Assembly (NCBI GenBank): GCA_020724065.1
Contig: DYHQ01000006.1
Coordinates: 6,538-40,184, forward strand
Reading direction: 5' to 3'
Source of the DNA: Candidatus Puniceispirillum sp.
GTDB taxonomy: Bacteria; Electryoneota; RPQS01; DYHQ01
DNA: 33,647 nt
Both the position numbers and the translations under genes were made by a program. The notes beneath the pieces are model-generated. The model was not told where the DNA came from. It searched no databases and saw only the letters and a list, made by a program, of their open reading frames with translations. Positions within the stretch are counted from its first letter, which is position 1, and each line of letters starts with the position of its first letter. Below are positions 8,801 to 16,123 of the stretch, piece by piece.

Positions 8801-9275
8801 TCTGGAAAAGGCGAGCCATTTCCTCGACGAGGCGGAGGGACTGTTGAGCGACGAGGCGGATTCGGCCCTGCGCTTGAATCTTCTCTTTGCCCGTCTGCAA
8901 ATGCTTGTCGCTGCCGAGGAGAGGGAAAAAGCAACGCAAGTGTACCAATCCGCCACGAGGCTTCCGGAAACAGAGAATACTTGGGTGGCTCGCGCGCGCT
9001 TGAGTCTTCTGGCACTCTCCCAGGGGGAAAGTCCGAAGGATCAAGCTTGGTCCTCTCGAATCGCGGATTTCCCCGAGTTCGCTTGGCGGGCGTCATGGTA
9101 CCAAGCTCAGATGGCTCATGCAAGCCAAAATCCAAGGCAGATGCGACAGGAAATCGAGAAAGCGGCGTCGCGTCTGCGCATGATCGCGGAGCAACTGGCA
9201 GAGAATGAAAGGGAAAACTACTTGCATACTCAAGACGCCAGGCGTTTTCAGAAATGGGCACGCCAAGTGATGTAG
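5877..9275 (+). CDS. Large Ser/Thr protein kinase with degenerate ATPase-like middle and TPR tail
   Basis: 1132 aa, no membrane segment. Residues 10-270 form a Hanks-type kinase: glycine loop GRGAMGEV (21-28), K44, catalytic HGDLKPQN (133-140, D135), DFG (155-157), APE (178-180). HGD replaces HRD, so activation-loop control may be unlike RD kinases. Residues about 285-620 resemble the ATPase region of PknK-like regulators. The expected P-loop reads GEPYMGLGALL (320-330) and lacks the GK(S/T), so ATP binding there is doubtful. From about 640 to 1060 there are TPR repeats (e.g. the NNLGAVAARRGN and NNLGELNFYRAN units), probably a protein-docking scaffold. It starts inside the stop of the response regulator and ends 15 nt before the histidine kinase, so it is made with both and may phosphorylate or tether one of them (inference). 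Confidence 0.9.
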   Translation: MPDWKSGDMIASRYELVRSLGRGAMGEVWLCRDLSQDEQFVALKIASEQHPAATQQLVREYDALKGLVHPYLPRVYNFGYVDSEGSASYLAMEYLKGDELRAEVLPDPQSDIHEVLVQLCRALAFLHTHGIIHGDLKPQNVVITCRLPLHLKLIDFGLAATDGGTAGGTPSGTLPYIAPELIAGVPPSAASDLYALGVMIFRLLAARFPFEGSDEAVTIRRRLEEDAPSPLRYAPRMSVGLADIVTLLLQREPGARPKSAREVIALLSEKEGRTYSYETVQSRAAYLKSSAYRPYDALREKILGLVQVTDSSGAMPLTLCGEPYMGLGALLNELARDLEKSGYLALRFGGSEWKEETTPPGAIWIVGPLQSALPELPYAAAKAGARALVMGVETQEIARDAESFSLPHLGISDLEEMLQAMFGHHRFPADFAHQLWQVTLGYYEPVHETLTELLNRERIDVGIEGWEWCGTDSDWPVSPSLLQLWQSYFERLNETGQKALALLAFSQDYSLPRQTWEALLDLCESEKAICIGRLTGQRWIDVQEKVALRSPVQASVIRASLPSSKAREIHGLLASLGPVSLKDPAQMVAFLCHQILSPVPRLTASEALASLRGYLKQGQARKVRQVTKEAMAGMAEKSPVWQVVLLLLYAESTALADSLLEARNVALKAVELAKESGLCCQLTESRLALVSILERLGEWDEAEKHIADCCDEMPSLPSDYQMLLLSSWAFIRLRKGDIEQAEKLAQRAMSQECETPESIGRLRQTLGNLAYFRGDLDAATQEWEAALKYYEGSGDARGKSDVHNNLGAVAARRGNRTLAREHWETCKRLSEQIGNQARVAGLLNNLAISSFEEGDLRGAERNYEEALRIYRRLDARRERIEILNNLGELNFYRANYPRARAFWNEALSEAETLGDVEAQVEPLVYLGKLHLTVGYDKESRRCFEQALSAAQECGSSLGRAHALMELALYCLAISDLEKASHFLDEAEGLLSDEADSALRLNLLFARLQMLVAAEEREKATQVYQSATRLPETENTWVARARLSLLALSQGESPKDQAWSSRIADFPEFAWRASWYQAQMAHASQNPRQMRQEIEKAASRLRMIAEQLAENERENYLHTQDARRFQKWARQVM

Positions 9276-9290
9276 CTGCTGGGGGGCTTT

Positions 9291-10997
9291 ATGGGAAAAG
9301 ATGTTTTTGACAGTCTGGTGAATCTCTCGACACCATCCGAAGATGAGGCTGGCGCTTCAGCCATTCGTCGGCTTGAAACGGGCATCCGACGGTTGACTCT
9401 GATTCTGGATGATCTCAACCGCGAGCTGTCCCTGGAGACCCTCCTGGAACGAACGATGGATGCGGCCGTTCAGTTGACGGGAGCCGAGCGCGGATTCTTG
9501 GTTTTGGCGGATGTCGCCGGACGACTCGACTTCCGAGTGGCCAGTAATGACGCGAGTCGGAATATTCCCGATGCGGAACGAGCGGCATCGCATACCATTA
9601 TTCGAAAAGTGCTGGATGGCGGTGAGCCGATTTTGGTCAACGATATTGGCGACCAAGCGGAGCTGAAAGCTCAGAGGAGTTTAGCCGAGCTGCATGTTCG
9701 ATCTGTGATGGGGGCGCCTCTACGGGCGGGGGGGCGGCTGTTAGGTGCGGCGTATGTGGACACGACTCGTCCCGATACCATTTTCACACCCGAGAATTTG
9801 CTTCTCTTTCAGAGTTTCGTTCATTTGGCGACCATCGCCCTTGAAAACGCACGCCATTTGGAAGCCGAGCGCGTGGCACGACGCCGTGTGCAGGCACTTC
9901 GAGCGGAGCTGAACAGCATTCTGGAATCGCTCCCTCTGGGGATTATTCTCATTGACAAACAAGCAAAAATCCAGTATCTGAACCGTGCGGCTCAGGGAAT
10001 CCTGCGTCCCGTCCGCCCCATCGTTGGCGATAATCTCTTGTCCAAGGGGAATGCCGGATGCCCCTATTTGTTGAGAATTTTCAATGCTCTGAATGAGTGG
10101 CTCGGAGGGAAGGTGCTGGAGGAATCGGAATTCGAATTGGACGGGCGTATCCTGAACTATTCCTTCTTCGAGGTCTTGTGGGATGGTTCCGATATCGCAC
10201 AGATCGGTCTGCTGTTGGAGGATGTGACGGAAAACCGCGCGCTACAGCGCAAACTGATCGAATCGGAGAAGTGGTCCACTGTCAATCAACTCGCGGGAGG
10301 CATCGCCCATGAGATAAAAAATTCGCTGCAGCCGATTTGCAGCGGGACCGAGATTCTTCAAATGACTCTGAAAAGGAACGAAGCACCCGGGCTGCCCTTG
10401 CAGCGTCAAATCGAAGTGATTCAAAATGCGGCTGCGCGTATTCAGCATATCGTCGAAGACCTGAACCGGCTGACGAGACCGGTCAGTCCCAACTTTGGAC
10501 CGGTGGATCTGGGAGCTGTCCTGAAATCCGCGGTCAGTCTCATGGCCATCACAACAGGCAAATTGAAAGATTTTGTGCGCGATGCTGCTGATGCGCCATT
10601 CCAATTCCAAGTGGATATCCCAACGACTTTGCCTCTGATTCGGGGCAATGCCAGTGCGATCGAAGGGGCAATCATCAATTTGCTGCTCAATGCGGCCGAT
10701 GCCGTCCGCGAGAGAGGCCAAGGTCGCATCCTGTTGAAAGCCGGAGAAACGAGCAAGGACTGGGTGACGATTACTGTCGAGGACACTGGAACTGGCATTG
10801 CACCCGGTGCTCTGAAACGGGTTTATGAACCCTACTTCACAACGAAGTCCCAAGGTGGTACCGGCTTAGGGCTTTCTATCGTGCGCAACACCATCGAGGT
10901 TCACGGCGGGAGAATCGAAATGGATTCCCAGTTGGGCAAGGGAACCCGCATCATGTTGCACTTCCCCAGTCTTGTATCATCTCATTCCACGCACTGA
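9291..10997 (+). CDS. Soluble GAF-PAS sensor histidine kinase
   Basis: 568 aa behind a GGGGGG ribosome site. An N-terminal helix is followed by a GAF domain (about 48-188), a PAS-like domain (205-315, LPLGIILIDKQAKIQYLN), then HisKA with phospho-acceptor His340 (GGIAHEIKNSLQPI). The HATPase domain has N box INLLLNAADA (462-471), G1 DTGTGI (498-503), F box EPYFTTK, and G2 GGTGLGLS (522-529). No transmembrane segment or signal peptide is present, so it senses a cytoplasmic ligand or redox state through GAF/PAS. It is the expected phosphodonor for D53 of the NtrC-type regulator in the same operon. The kinase core is NtrB/AtoS-like, which fits a sigma-54 regulator. Confidence 0.93.
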   Translation: MGKDVFDSLVNLSTPSEDEAGASAIRRLETGIRRLTLILDDLNRELSLETLLERTMDAAVQLTGAERGFLVLADVAGRLDFRVASNDASRNIPDAERAASHTIIRKVLDGGEPILVNDIGDQAELKAQRSLAELHVRSVMGAPLRAGGRLLGAAYVDTTRPDTIFTPENLLLFQSFVHLATIALENARHLEAERVARRRVQALRAELNSILESLPLGIILIDKQAKIQYLNRAAQGILRPVRPIVGDNLLSKGNAGCPYLLRIFNALNEWLGGKVLEESEFELDGRILNYSFFEVLWDGSDIAQIGLLLEDVTENRALQRKLIESEKWSTVNQLAGGIAHEIKNSLQPICSGTEILQMTLKRNEAPGLPLQRQIEVIQNAAARIQHIVEDLNRLTRPVSPNFGPVDLGAVLKSAVSLMAITTGKLKDFVRDAADAPFQFQVDIPTTLPLIRGNASAIEGAIINLLLNAADAVRERGQGRILLKAGETSKDWVTITVEDTGTGIAPGALKRVYEPYFTTKSQGGTGLGLSIVRNTIEVHGGRIEMDSQLGKGTRIMLHFPSLVSSHSTH

Positions 10998-11046
10998 CTC
11001 TTCCCTTACGCATTCGTCCGAAAACCACATCTATCCGATGCTGTGA

Positions 11047-11574
11047 TCATTGCGGCCGCGAAATCATAGCAGCAATATCACTGCCTGCCAATTCTTCAAA
11101 ATGGAAAGAATGGATCGGTCGTTGGAAAGGCGTCAACCACTCCACCACCTGTTTCTGAAGCTCCTCCCGCACGACCAGCACAATCATTGCCTTGCTCCCA
11201 CGCAAAAGGCTTTCAACTTCGCGTGCCCAACCTCCACTGCGCAGCTCCAAAGGCCCGACTTCATCTACGACGACGATTTCAGCCTTTGTGGCGTTGCGAA
11301 GAGCCTGACGACCGCGCGCAAGGGCTTCATCCGAAAATGTAAAAGGACCAGCTTTTTCAAGACCGATCCCTTTCCTGCGCGCCAGTACGCCATGAGCTTT
11401 CTCTCCGATGACCTCCAAATCATACCCAGTTACGCGACCGCCTTCCATGACTCGATGTGCCAGGATGCCGCGCACATCTCGACCAGATGCCCGCCATTCT
11501 TGAACCAATCGTGCCAACGCGGTCGTCTTCCCTGCGCCGACAGGGCCTGTGGCCAATAGAATTGGCGAACTCAT
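11047..11574 (-). CDS. THEP1-like P-loop NTPase (NTPase_1 family)
   Basis: 175 aa. Walker A GPVGAGKTT (10-18) and Walker B with VVVDEVGPLEL (101-111) match the small nucleoside-triphosphatase family typified by THEP1, at normal length. It lacks further domains. Its ATG lies 21 nt after the ygeW-like stop, in the same leftward transcript, so it is probably the last gene of the catabolic block. Members of this family hydrolyse NTPs in vitro, but the cellular role is unsettled. Its position suggests an accessory role, such as an assembly or cofactor factor for a neighbouring enzyme (inference). It converges on the histidine kinase with only 49 nt between and no strong terminator. Confidence 0.8.
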   Translation of the reverse strand: MSSPILLATGPVGAGKTTALARLVQEWRASGRDVRGILAHRVMEGGRVTGYDLEVIGEKAHGVLARRKGIGLEKAGPFTFSDEALARGRQALRNATKAEIVVVDEVGPLELRSGGWAREVESLLRGSKAMIVLVVREELQKQVVEWLTPFQRPIHSFHFEELAGSDIAAMISRPQ

Positions 11575-11595
11575 CTCCCTTCACAAGAACAACAT

Positions 11596-12588
11596 CTACA
11601 TTGTCAGCGCCATGATGGCCTTACCCGTATGCAAGCGATCCTCAGCTTCAGGATAGACGCGCGACTGCGGGCCGTCAATCACTTCATCCGTCACTTCATT
11701 GCCGCGGTCCGCTGGCAGACAATGCAGGTAGATTGCCTCTTTCTTTGCCAGCGCCATTTTCTTGGCATCGCAGATCCATGACCGATAGTTTCTCGCGATT
11801 GCCAGTGCTTCTTGAGGTCTACCGAAAAGTTCCAAGATAGCCCAGCTCTTGGGATAGACTATGTCAGCATTCTCGAAAGCGGCTTCCATTGAATCCACGA
11901 TCTCGAAGCGCCCATCATGCTTCTTTGCATTCTGCTCAGCTTGGCGCATCATCTCCGGCATCAACTTGAATTCCGGAGGATGCGCCAGCGTCACATGCAT
12001 TCCAAAGCGAGTCATCAGAGAAATCAGTCCCTGCGGCACCGAAAGCGGTTTCGCATACGACGGCGCATACGCCCAGGAAACCGCAATCTTGCGACCGCGA
12101 AGATCCTCGCCGAATTCCTCGCGCATGGTCATGAGGTCAGCAAGCATCTGAAAAGGATGGTCAATATCGCACTGCAGATTCATCACCGGCACATCCGCCC
12201 ACTTCGCCACCTCGCGCATATACGCATTTCCTTCCCCCGGTACAAGGTCATGTCGGATAGCGATGCCGTGTCCATAGGAAGCGAGAATAATCCCCATGTC
12301 TTTGGGGCTTTCTCCGTGCGCCGCTTGCGAAGTCTCCGCCGAGATGAAATGAGCATGGCCACCGAGCTGCGTGATCCCCGCTTCCATCGAGTTACGCGTT
12401 CGCGTGGATTTGTCGAAGAAAAAGAGGAAAAGCGTTTTGTCCGCAAGCCACCGATGAGGCCGACCCTCTTTCTTGAGTTTCTTCAAAAGGGTAGCCGTTT
12501 GCAGCGCCAGTTCGATTTCCTCGATATTCCATTCCTGAGTTGTGATGAAATCGCGGCCTTTGAGGGAAGGCGGGATCGGGGTCATCAT
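11596..12588 (-). CDS. ygeW: YgeW-like knotted carbamoyltransferase
   Basis: 330 aa from ATG 12588, five nt after the ygeY-like stop and behind GAGAG. The frame is open further upstream, but that part overlaps ygeY. It shows the aspartate/ornithine carbamoyltransferase fold: carbamoyl-phosphate loop STRTRNS, the HPFQMLADLMTM helix, and HCLPAD near the C-terminus. YgeW proteins are a knotted branch of this superfamily whose natural carbamoyl acceptor has not been clear. It is linked in E. coli and gut anaerobes with ygeX/ygeY/ssnA in purine and ureide breakdown. Here it lies directly behind a ygeY-like gene, the same partnership. Working in reverse it would yield carbamoyl phosphate from a ureido compound and so ATP, but the sequence alone does not show direction or substrate. 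Confidence 0.88.
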   Translation of the reverse strand: MMTPIPPSLKGRDFITTQEWNIEEIELALQTATLLKKLKKEGRPHRWLADKTLFLFFFDKSTRTRNSMEAGITQLGGHAHFISAETSQAAHGESPKDMGIILASYGHGIAIRHDLVPGEGNAYMREVAKWADVPVMNLQCDIDHPFQMLADLMTMREEFGEDLRGRKIAVSWAYAPSYAKPLSVPQGLISLMTRFGMHVTLAHPPEFKLMPEMMRQAEQNAKKHDGRFEIVDSMEAAFENADIVYPKSWAILELFGRPQEALAIARNYRSWICDAKKMALAKKEAIYLHCLPADRGNEVTDEVIDGPQSRVYPEAEDRLHTGKAIMALTM

Positions 12589-12593
12589 TTCTC

Positions 12594-13796
12594 TCACATC
12601 GACACATAGATTTCTGGGTAAGCCATATAGAAGGCAATTGCACGAGGCAAATGCCACAGGGGAATCTGGTCTGATGGCGCGTGGGCATGCGTTTCACTGG
12701 CAGGACCAAAACCGATTGACGGAATTCCCAAGAGTCCCGCTGTGGCGACCCCATTCGTTGAAAAAGACCAGCGACCTACTTTCACTGGTTTACTGAAAAG
12801 CTTTTCGTGCGCGATGCAACCTGCTTGTACGACCTGTGAATTCTCGCCAGTTACCCATGCGGGGAAATAGCTCTCGGTGGGATAGATCGTTCCGCGCCAA
12901 GTGGGCTGGCGATATTCCAAAAGGCGAACATTAGCCTTGTGTTTTTTCACGGATGGCAATGCACGGATTTCCTTCAATGCTGCTTCCTTCGTTTCGCCTT
13001 TCGTTAAGCGGCGGTCGAGATGAATGGTGCAACTGTCCGCCACAGCGCAAAGCGATGGCGATGTCGAACGAATTTCGCTGATGGTCACCGTCCCTTTGCC
13101 GAGAAAGCTATCTGTGGCAAGGTTGTCACTTAGGCGTTCAATTTCTTGAACTATAGGCGCCATTTTGTAAATTGCATTGTCGCCGCGTTCGGGAGCACTT
13201 CCATGACACGAGATGCCGGGCGTGCCGACTTCCATTTCCATGCGCCCGCGCTGCCCACGATAAATCGCAAGTTCCGTTGGTTCCGTCAGCACGACTACCT
13301 CCGGCTGAACGATTCCCTCGCGCACCAGATATTGCCAGCACAGGCCGTCGCAATTCTCCTCGGAAACCGAGCCGACGACAACAAATTGCCAATCCCCTTC
13401 GAGATTCAACTCTCGAATGCCTTTCCCTGCATAGACAAGCGCCGCCATGCCGCCTTTTTGGTCTGCCGCTCCTCGACCGTAGAGAATTCCATTCTCAATT
13501 CGAGGCTCGAAAGGATTGCGTCCACCCCAGAGCTCGGGTGCTCCGACATCCACAGTATCCACATGAGCATCGAATGCGAGAATGTGGCTCCCTCTACCGA
13601 CTCGCCCGATGACATTGCCAAAATCGTCAATCTCGACCGAATCGAAACCCACCGCTCTCATCTCGCTGGCGATGCGCTCAACAACTTGTCCCTCATGGCC
13701 AGAGACGGAAGGAATGGCAATAATATCTGCGAGAAATCTTGCACAGGCTTCCTCATGCGCATTTGCCCAGGAAGTGATGCGTTGGAAGTCAGGCAT
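12594..13796 (-). CDS. ygeY: YgeY-like M20 family metallohydrolase
   Basis: 400 aa from ATG 13796, which overlaps the stop of the upstream PLP gene by 8 nt (ATGCCTGA). The longer frame lies inside that gene. The M20 di-zinc set is visible: DAHVDT, GRGAADQKGG, SVSEENCDG (catalytic Glu pair), TEPTE, and the late His in HAHAPSDQ. A dimerisation lid lies between. The length and GRGAADQKGG/SEENCDG wording match YgeY, annotated in E. coli as a selenium-metabolism-linked or peptidase-like hydrolase. The family cuts amide bonds of small N-acyl or dipeptide substrates. In the yge pathway it is thought to release an amino acid that a PLP enzyme (YgeX) then deaminates. Here the PLP gene is immediately upstream and translationally coupled. 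Confidence 0.88.
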   Translation of the reverse strand: MPDFQRITSWANAHEEACARFLADIIAIPSVSGHEGQVVERIASEMRAVGFDSVEIDDFGNVIGRVGRGSHILAFDAHVDTVDVGAPELWGGRNPFEPRIENGILYGRGAADQKGGMAALVYAGKGIRELNLEGDWQFVVVGSVSEENCDGLCWQYLVREGIVQPEVVVLTEPTELAIYRGQRGRMEMEVGTPGISCHGSAPERGDNAIYKMAPIVQEIERLSDNLATDSFLGKGTVTISEIRSTSPSLCAVADSCTIHLDRRLTKGETKEAALKEIRALPSVKKHKANVRLLEYRQPTWRGTIYPTESYFPAWVTGENSQVVQAGCIAHEKLFSKPVKVGRWSFSTNGVATAGLLGIPSIGFGPASETHAHAPSDQIPLWHLPRAIAFYMAYPEIYVSM

Positions 13797-14838
13797 CAAT
13801 AATTTCCCATGTGCCTTGGTAGCGATTGAGCTCAGCAATCGTATGGTCATCCATTGGATGTGGGCGCTCGGGAACTTCGAATTCCTTTTCAACACCGCAG
13901 AGAGGCGTCGAGAAATAGCGCTGGCCGTTGTCGTTGATCATGGTCACGATGCGCTTGATTTCAGGATGCCGCTTCGACAGTCCAATCGCCGCTAAGACAT
14001 TCGAGCCCGACGAAATCCCGCAAAAAATCGCTTCTTCACGAGCGAGCCTTTGCGCCATTCTCACCGCCTCGTTGGTCTTTGTCGTGATGATTCCGTTCAA
14101 CAGACTTACATCCAGATCCTGCGGCACAAAACCATCGCCGATGCCTTCGATGCCATGCGGGCCCCACGCCCGACGAGAAAGCAGCGGACACTCAGCCGGT
14201 TCGATCGCGTAGAGTTTCACATTCGGCTCGCGCTCACGGAAATAGCGCCCGACGCCTGTAATTGTCCCTCCCGTCCCCTGAGTAGCGATGAAACACTCCA
14301 CTCTTCCCTCGCATTGCTCGAAGATCTCCGGCGCCGTTGTCAGATAATGAGCTTCGATGTTATTAGGATTCGAGAATTGACCCGGTTCCCAGTACTTGCC
14401 GGGTTCGGCCTCGCGTATTTGGCGCACGCGCTCGAGAGCCAAGTCCACATCGGACTCGCCTCCGGATGTTTCGATAAGCTGCGCGCCATAGGCGAGATCA
14501 GTTTTCTTGCGTTCTTCGCTCATCCCCGTGGGCATCACAATAATGCAAGGATACCCAAGAGCGGCAGCCACAAAGGAGCAACTGATTCCCGCGTTGCCTG
14601 TCGAGCATTCGAGCACCGTCATCCCCCATTTAAGCTCGCCTCGCTCAATGGCGTGCTTGAACATGTTGTAGTAAATGCGATCCTTCAAGCTTCCCGATGG
14701 ATTAAAGTAGTCAAGCTTCACAAGAATTTCAGCATGAATCCCTTCCGCCTTGGGGATCTTCTGGAGCCGCAGGAGTGGCGAGAAGCCTATGGTTTCAAAG
14801 ATCGAATCTGCAATTTTCTTGTTTCGTGACCAATCCAA
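13789..14838 (-). CDS. Cysteine-synthase-like PLP enzyme (beta family)
   Basis: 349 aa if started at TTG 14838, which has AAGGAG nine nt upstream just after the previous stop. The frame extends to 14919, but that part overlaps the upstream gene. It has all CysK/CBS-type motifs: PLP lysine in NPSGSLKDR (K52), STGNAG cofactor loop, GTGGTITG phosphate cup, and GISSGSN. The family does beta-replacement or beta-elimination on Ser/Cys-type substrates. In E. coli the equivalent slot is ygeX, diaminopropionate ammonia-lyase, also a beta-family PLP enzyme but from another subgroup. This protein may fill that step, or may make or break cysteine or a related beta-substituted alanine. Context favours catabolism; motifs alone say cysteine synthase. 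Confidence 0.85.
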   Translation of the reverse strand: MDWSRNKKIADSIFETIGFSPLLRLQKIPKAEGIHAEILVKLDYFNPSGSLKDRIYYNMFKHAIERGELKWGMTVLECSTGNAGISCSFVAAALGYPCIIVMPTGMSEERKKTDLAYGAQLIETSGGESDVDLALERVRQIREAEPGKYWEPGQFSNPNNIEAHYLTTAPEIFEQCEGRVECFIATQGTGGTITGVGRYFREREPNVKLYAIEPAECPLLSRRAWGPHGIEGIGDGFVPQDLDVSLLNGIITTKTNEAVRMAQRLAREEAIFCGISSGSNVLAAIGLSKRHPEIKRIVTMINDNGQRYFSTPLCGVEKEFEVPERPHPMDDHTIAELNRYQGTWEIIDA

Positions 14839-14857
14839 TTGAAAAGACTCCTTCAGT

Positions 14858-16123
14858 TCATTTTCTTTGTTTGATTTCCTTTTCGAGAGCAGTTTCGACG
14901 GCCTCCAAAGTCGGCGCAACCGCCTGAGGTGCTGCAGGTGCCGCCGACAACGCTCCTTTCACATCTTTCAATCCATGACCCGTGACAAGCACGAGAGCCG
15001 TCTCTCTTTCATCGACAAGTCCCTGCTCGCGCGCTTCAATAAGCCCTGCCAACGCTGCGGCTCCCGCAGGTTCGGCAAACATACCGGTGGTTTGCGCCAG
15101 CAATCTCATCGCGCCGCGGATTGCATCATCGGTGACGGCGATCCATTCTCCATCAGTCTCTTTGACAGCTCGCAAGGCTTTCACTTGGTCGCGCGGCAGA
15201 CCGACTCGAATGGAATCTGCGAAAGTCGAGGTCGCTCCCATCACAGGGAACGGTTTCGCCTTTGCGCTTGCTTCCACCAGTGCTGCCGCGCCGGAGGCTT
15301 GGGCTCCAATGAGCCGAGGCATTCGCTGAATACAGCCAGCATCTTTGAGGTCAAGAAATGCTTTGTGCGCTCCCGCCAAGATGCACCCGTCGCCTACAGG
15401 TACCGCGACGACATCCGGTTCTTTGCCATCCATTTGGCTGATGGATTCGAGGATAACCGTTTTCTTCCCTTCGGCAAGCATGGGATTTGTGGCCGTATTT
15501 CGCGAATACCAGCCGCGCTTTCGGCAGACTTCCGCGCACAAATCGAAAGCTTCGTCATAGGTTCCTTGAATGCGAATGACATATGCGCCATGCAGAAGAA
15601 GCTGCGCCAACTTTGCCTCGGGAGCCGCTTCCGGCACGAAGAGCACAACCTTCATCTTGCACGGAGCCGCGAGCGTCGCCAGCGAAGAAGCCGCATTGCC
15701 CGTAGATGCTGCGGCGATGACCTCGGCTTTCAGATGAATGGCATGAGCCAAGGCCGAAGCCGACGCGCGGTCTATCAGAGAAGCAGATGGATTCAATCTG
15801 TCATCTTTGAGCCAGAGTTGCTTCACTCCCACTTTGGTCGCCAATGTCTCGCTTGAAATCAGCGGCGTCGCTCCTACGGGCAATAGTCTCACGCTCACCG
15901 GAGGTTCAACAGGCAAGAAATCTTTCCACTCCCAAAGGTCGCGAGCAGATGTGCCGGAAGGCATGGTGGCGCGCAGTTTTCGGAAATCATAGATGATGTC
16001 CATCGTTCCCATGAGTGGACCGCAATCCGGACAAGTGAAAGGAAAGTCTGTCGGCGGCCATTCTCTTGAGCAAGTGACACAGCGAGCCGTCACAAAACGC
16101 GGATTGAGCCATTCAGGGGACAC
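14858..16123 (-). CDS. Threonine-synthase-like PLP-fold protein lacking the PLP lysine
   Basis: 421 aa from GTG 16123, with GAGG upstream and an 11 nt overlap with the ssnA-like gene. The open frame goes on to 16240 inside that gene. An N-terminal zinc ribbon (CVTC...CPDC) is followed by a threonine-synthase fold with the STGNAASS cofactor loop and a GDGCILAG glycine-rich loop. In the family the Schiff-base lysine lies in NPxxSxKDR. Here the string is NPSASLIDR, so residue 117 is Ile (codon ATA at 15775-15773; AAA would be Lys). If real, normal PLP chemistry is impossible and the protein may be a regulatory or scaffold partner of its active neighbour. One base error would also explain it. The rest of the frame is intact with no decay. 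Confidence 0.8.
   Translation of the reverse strand: MSPEWLNPRFVTARCVTCSREWPPTDFPFTCPDCGPLMGTMDIIYDFRKLRATMPSGTSARDLWEWKDFLPVEPPVSVRLLPVGATPLISSETLATKVGVKQLWLKDDRLNPSASLIDRASASALAHAIHLKAEVIAAASTGNAASSLATLAAPCKMKVVLFVPEAAPEAKLAQLLLHGAYVIRIQGTYDEAFDLCAEVCRKRGWYSRNTATNPMLAEGKKTVILESISQMDGKEPDVVAVPVGDGCILAGAHKAFLDLKDAGCIQRMPRLIGAQASGAAALVEASAKAKPFPVMGATSTFADSIRVGLPRDQVKALRAVKETDGEWIAVTDDAIRGAMRLLAQTTGMFAEPAGAAALAGLIEAREQGLVDERETALVLVTGHGLKDVKGALSAAPAAPQAVAPTLEAVETALEKEIKQRK

Noticed and set aside
14867-15856. 329-codon plus-strand frame
   Set aside because: Antisense shadow of the threonine-synthase-like gene, whose motifs are clear on the other strand.
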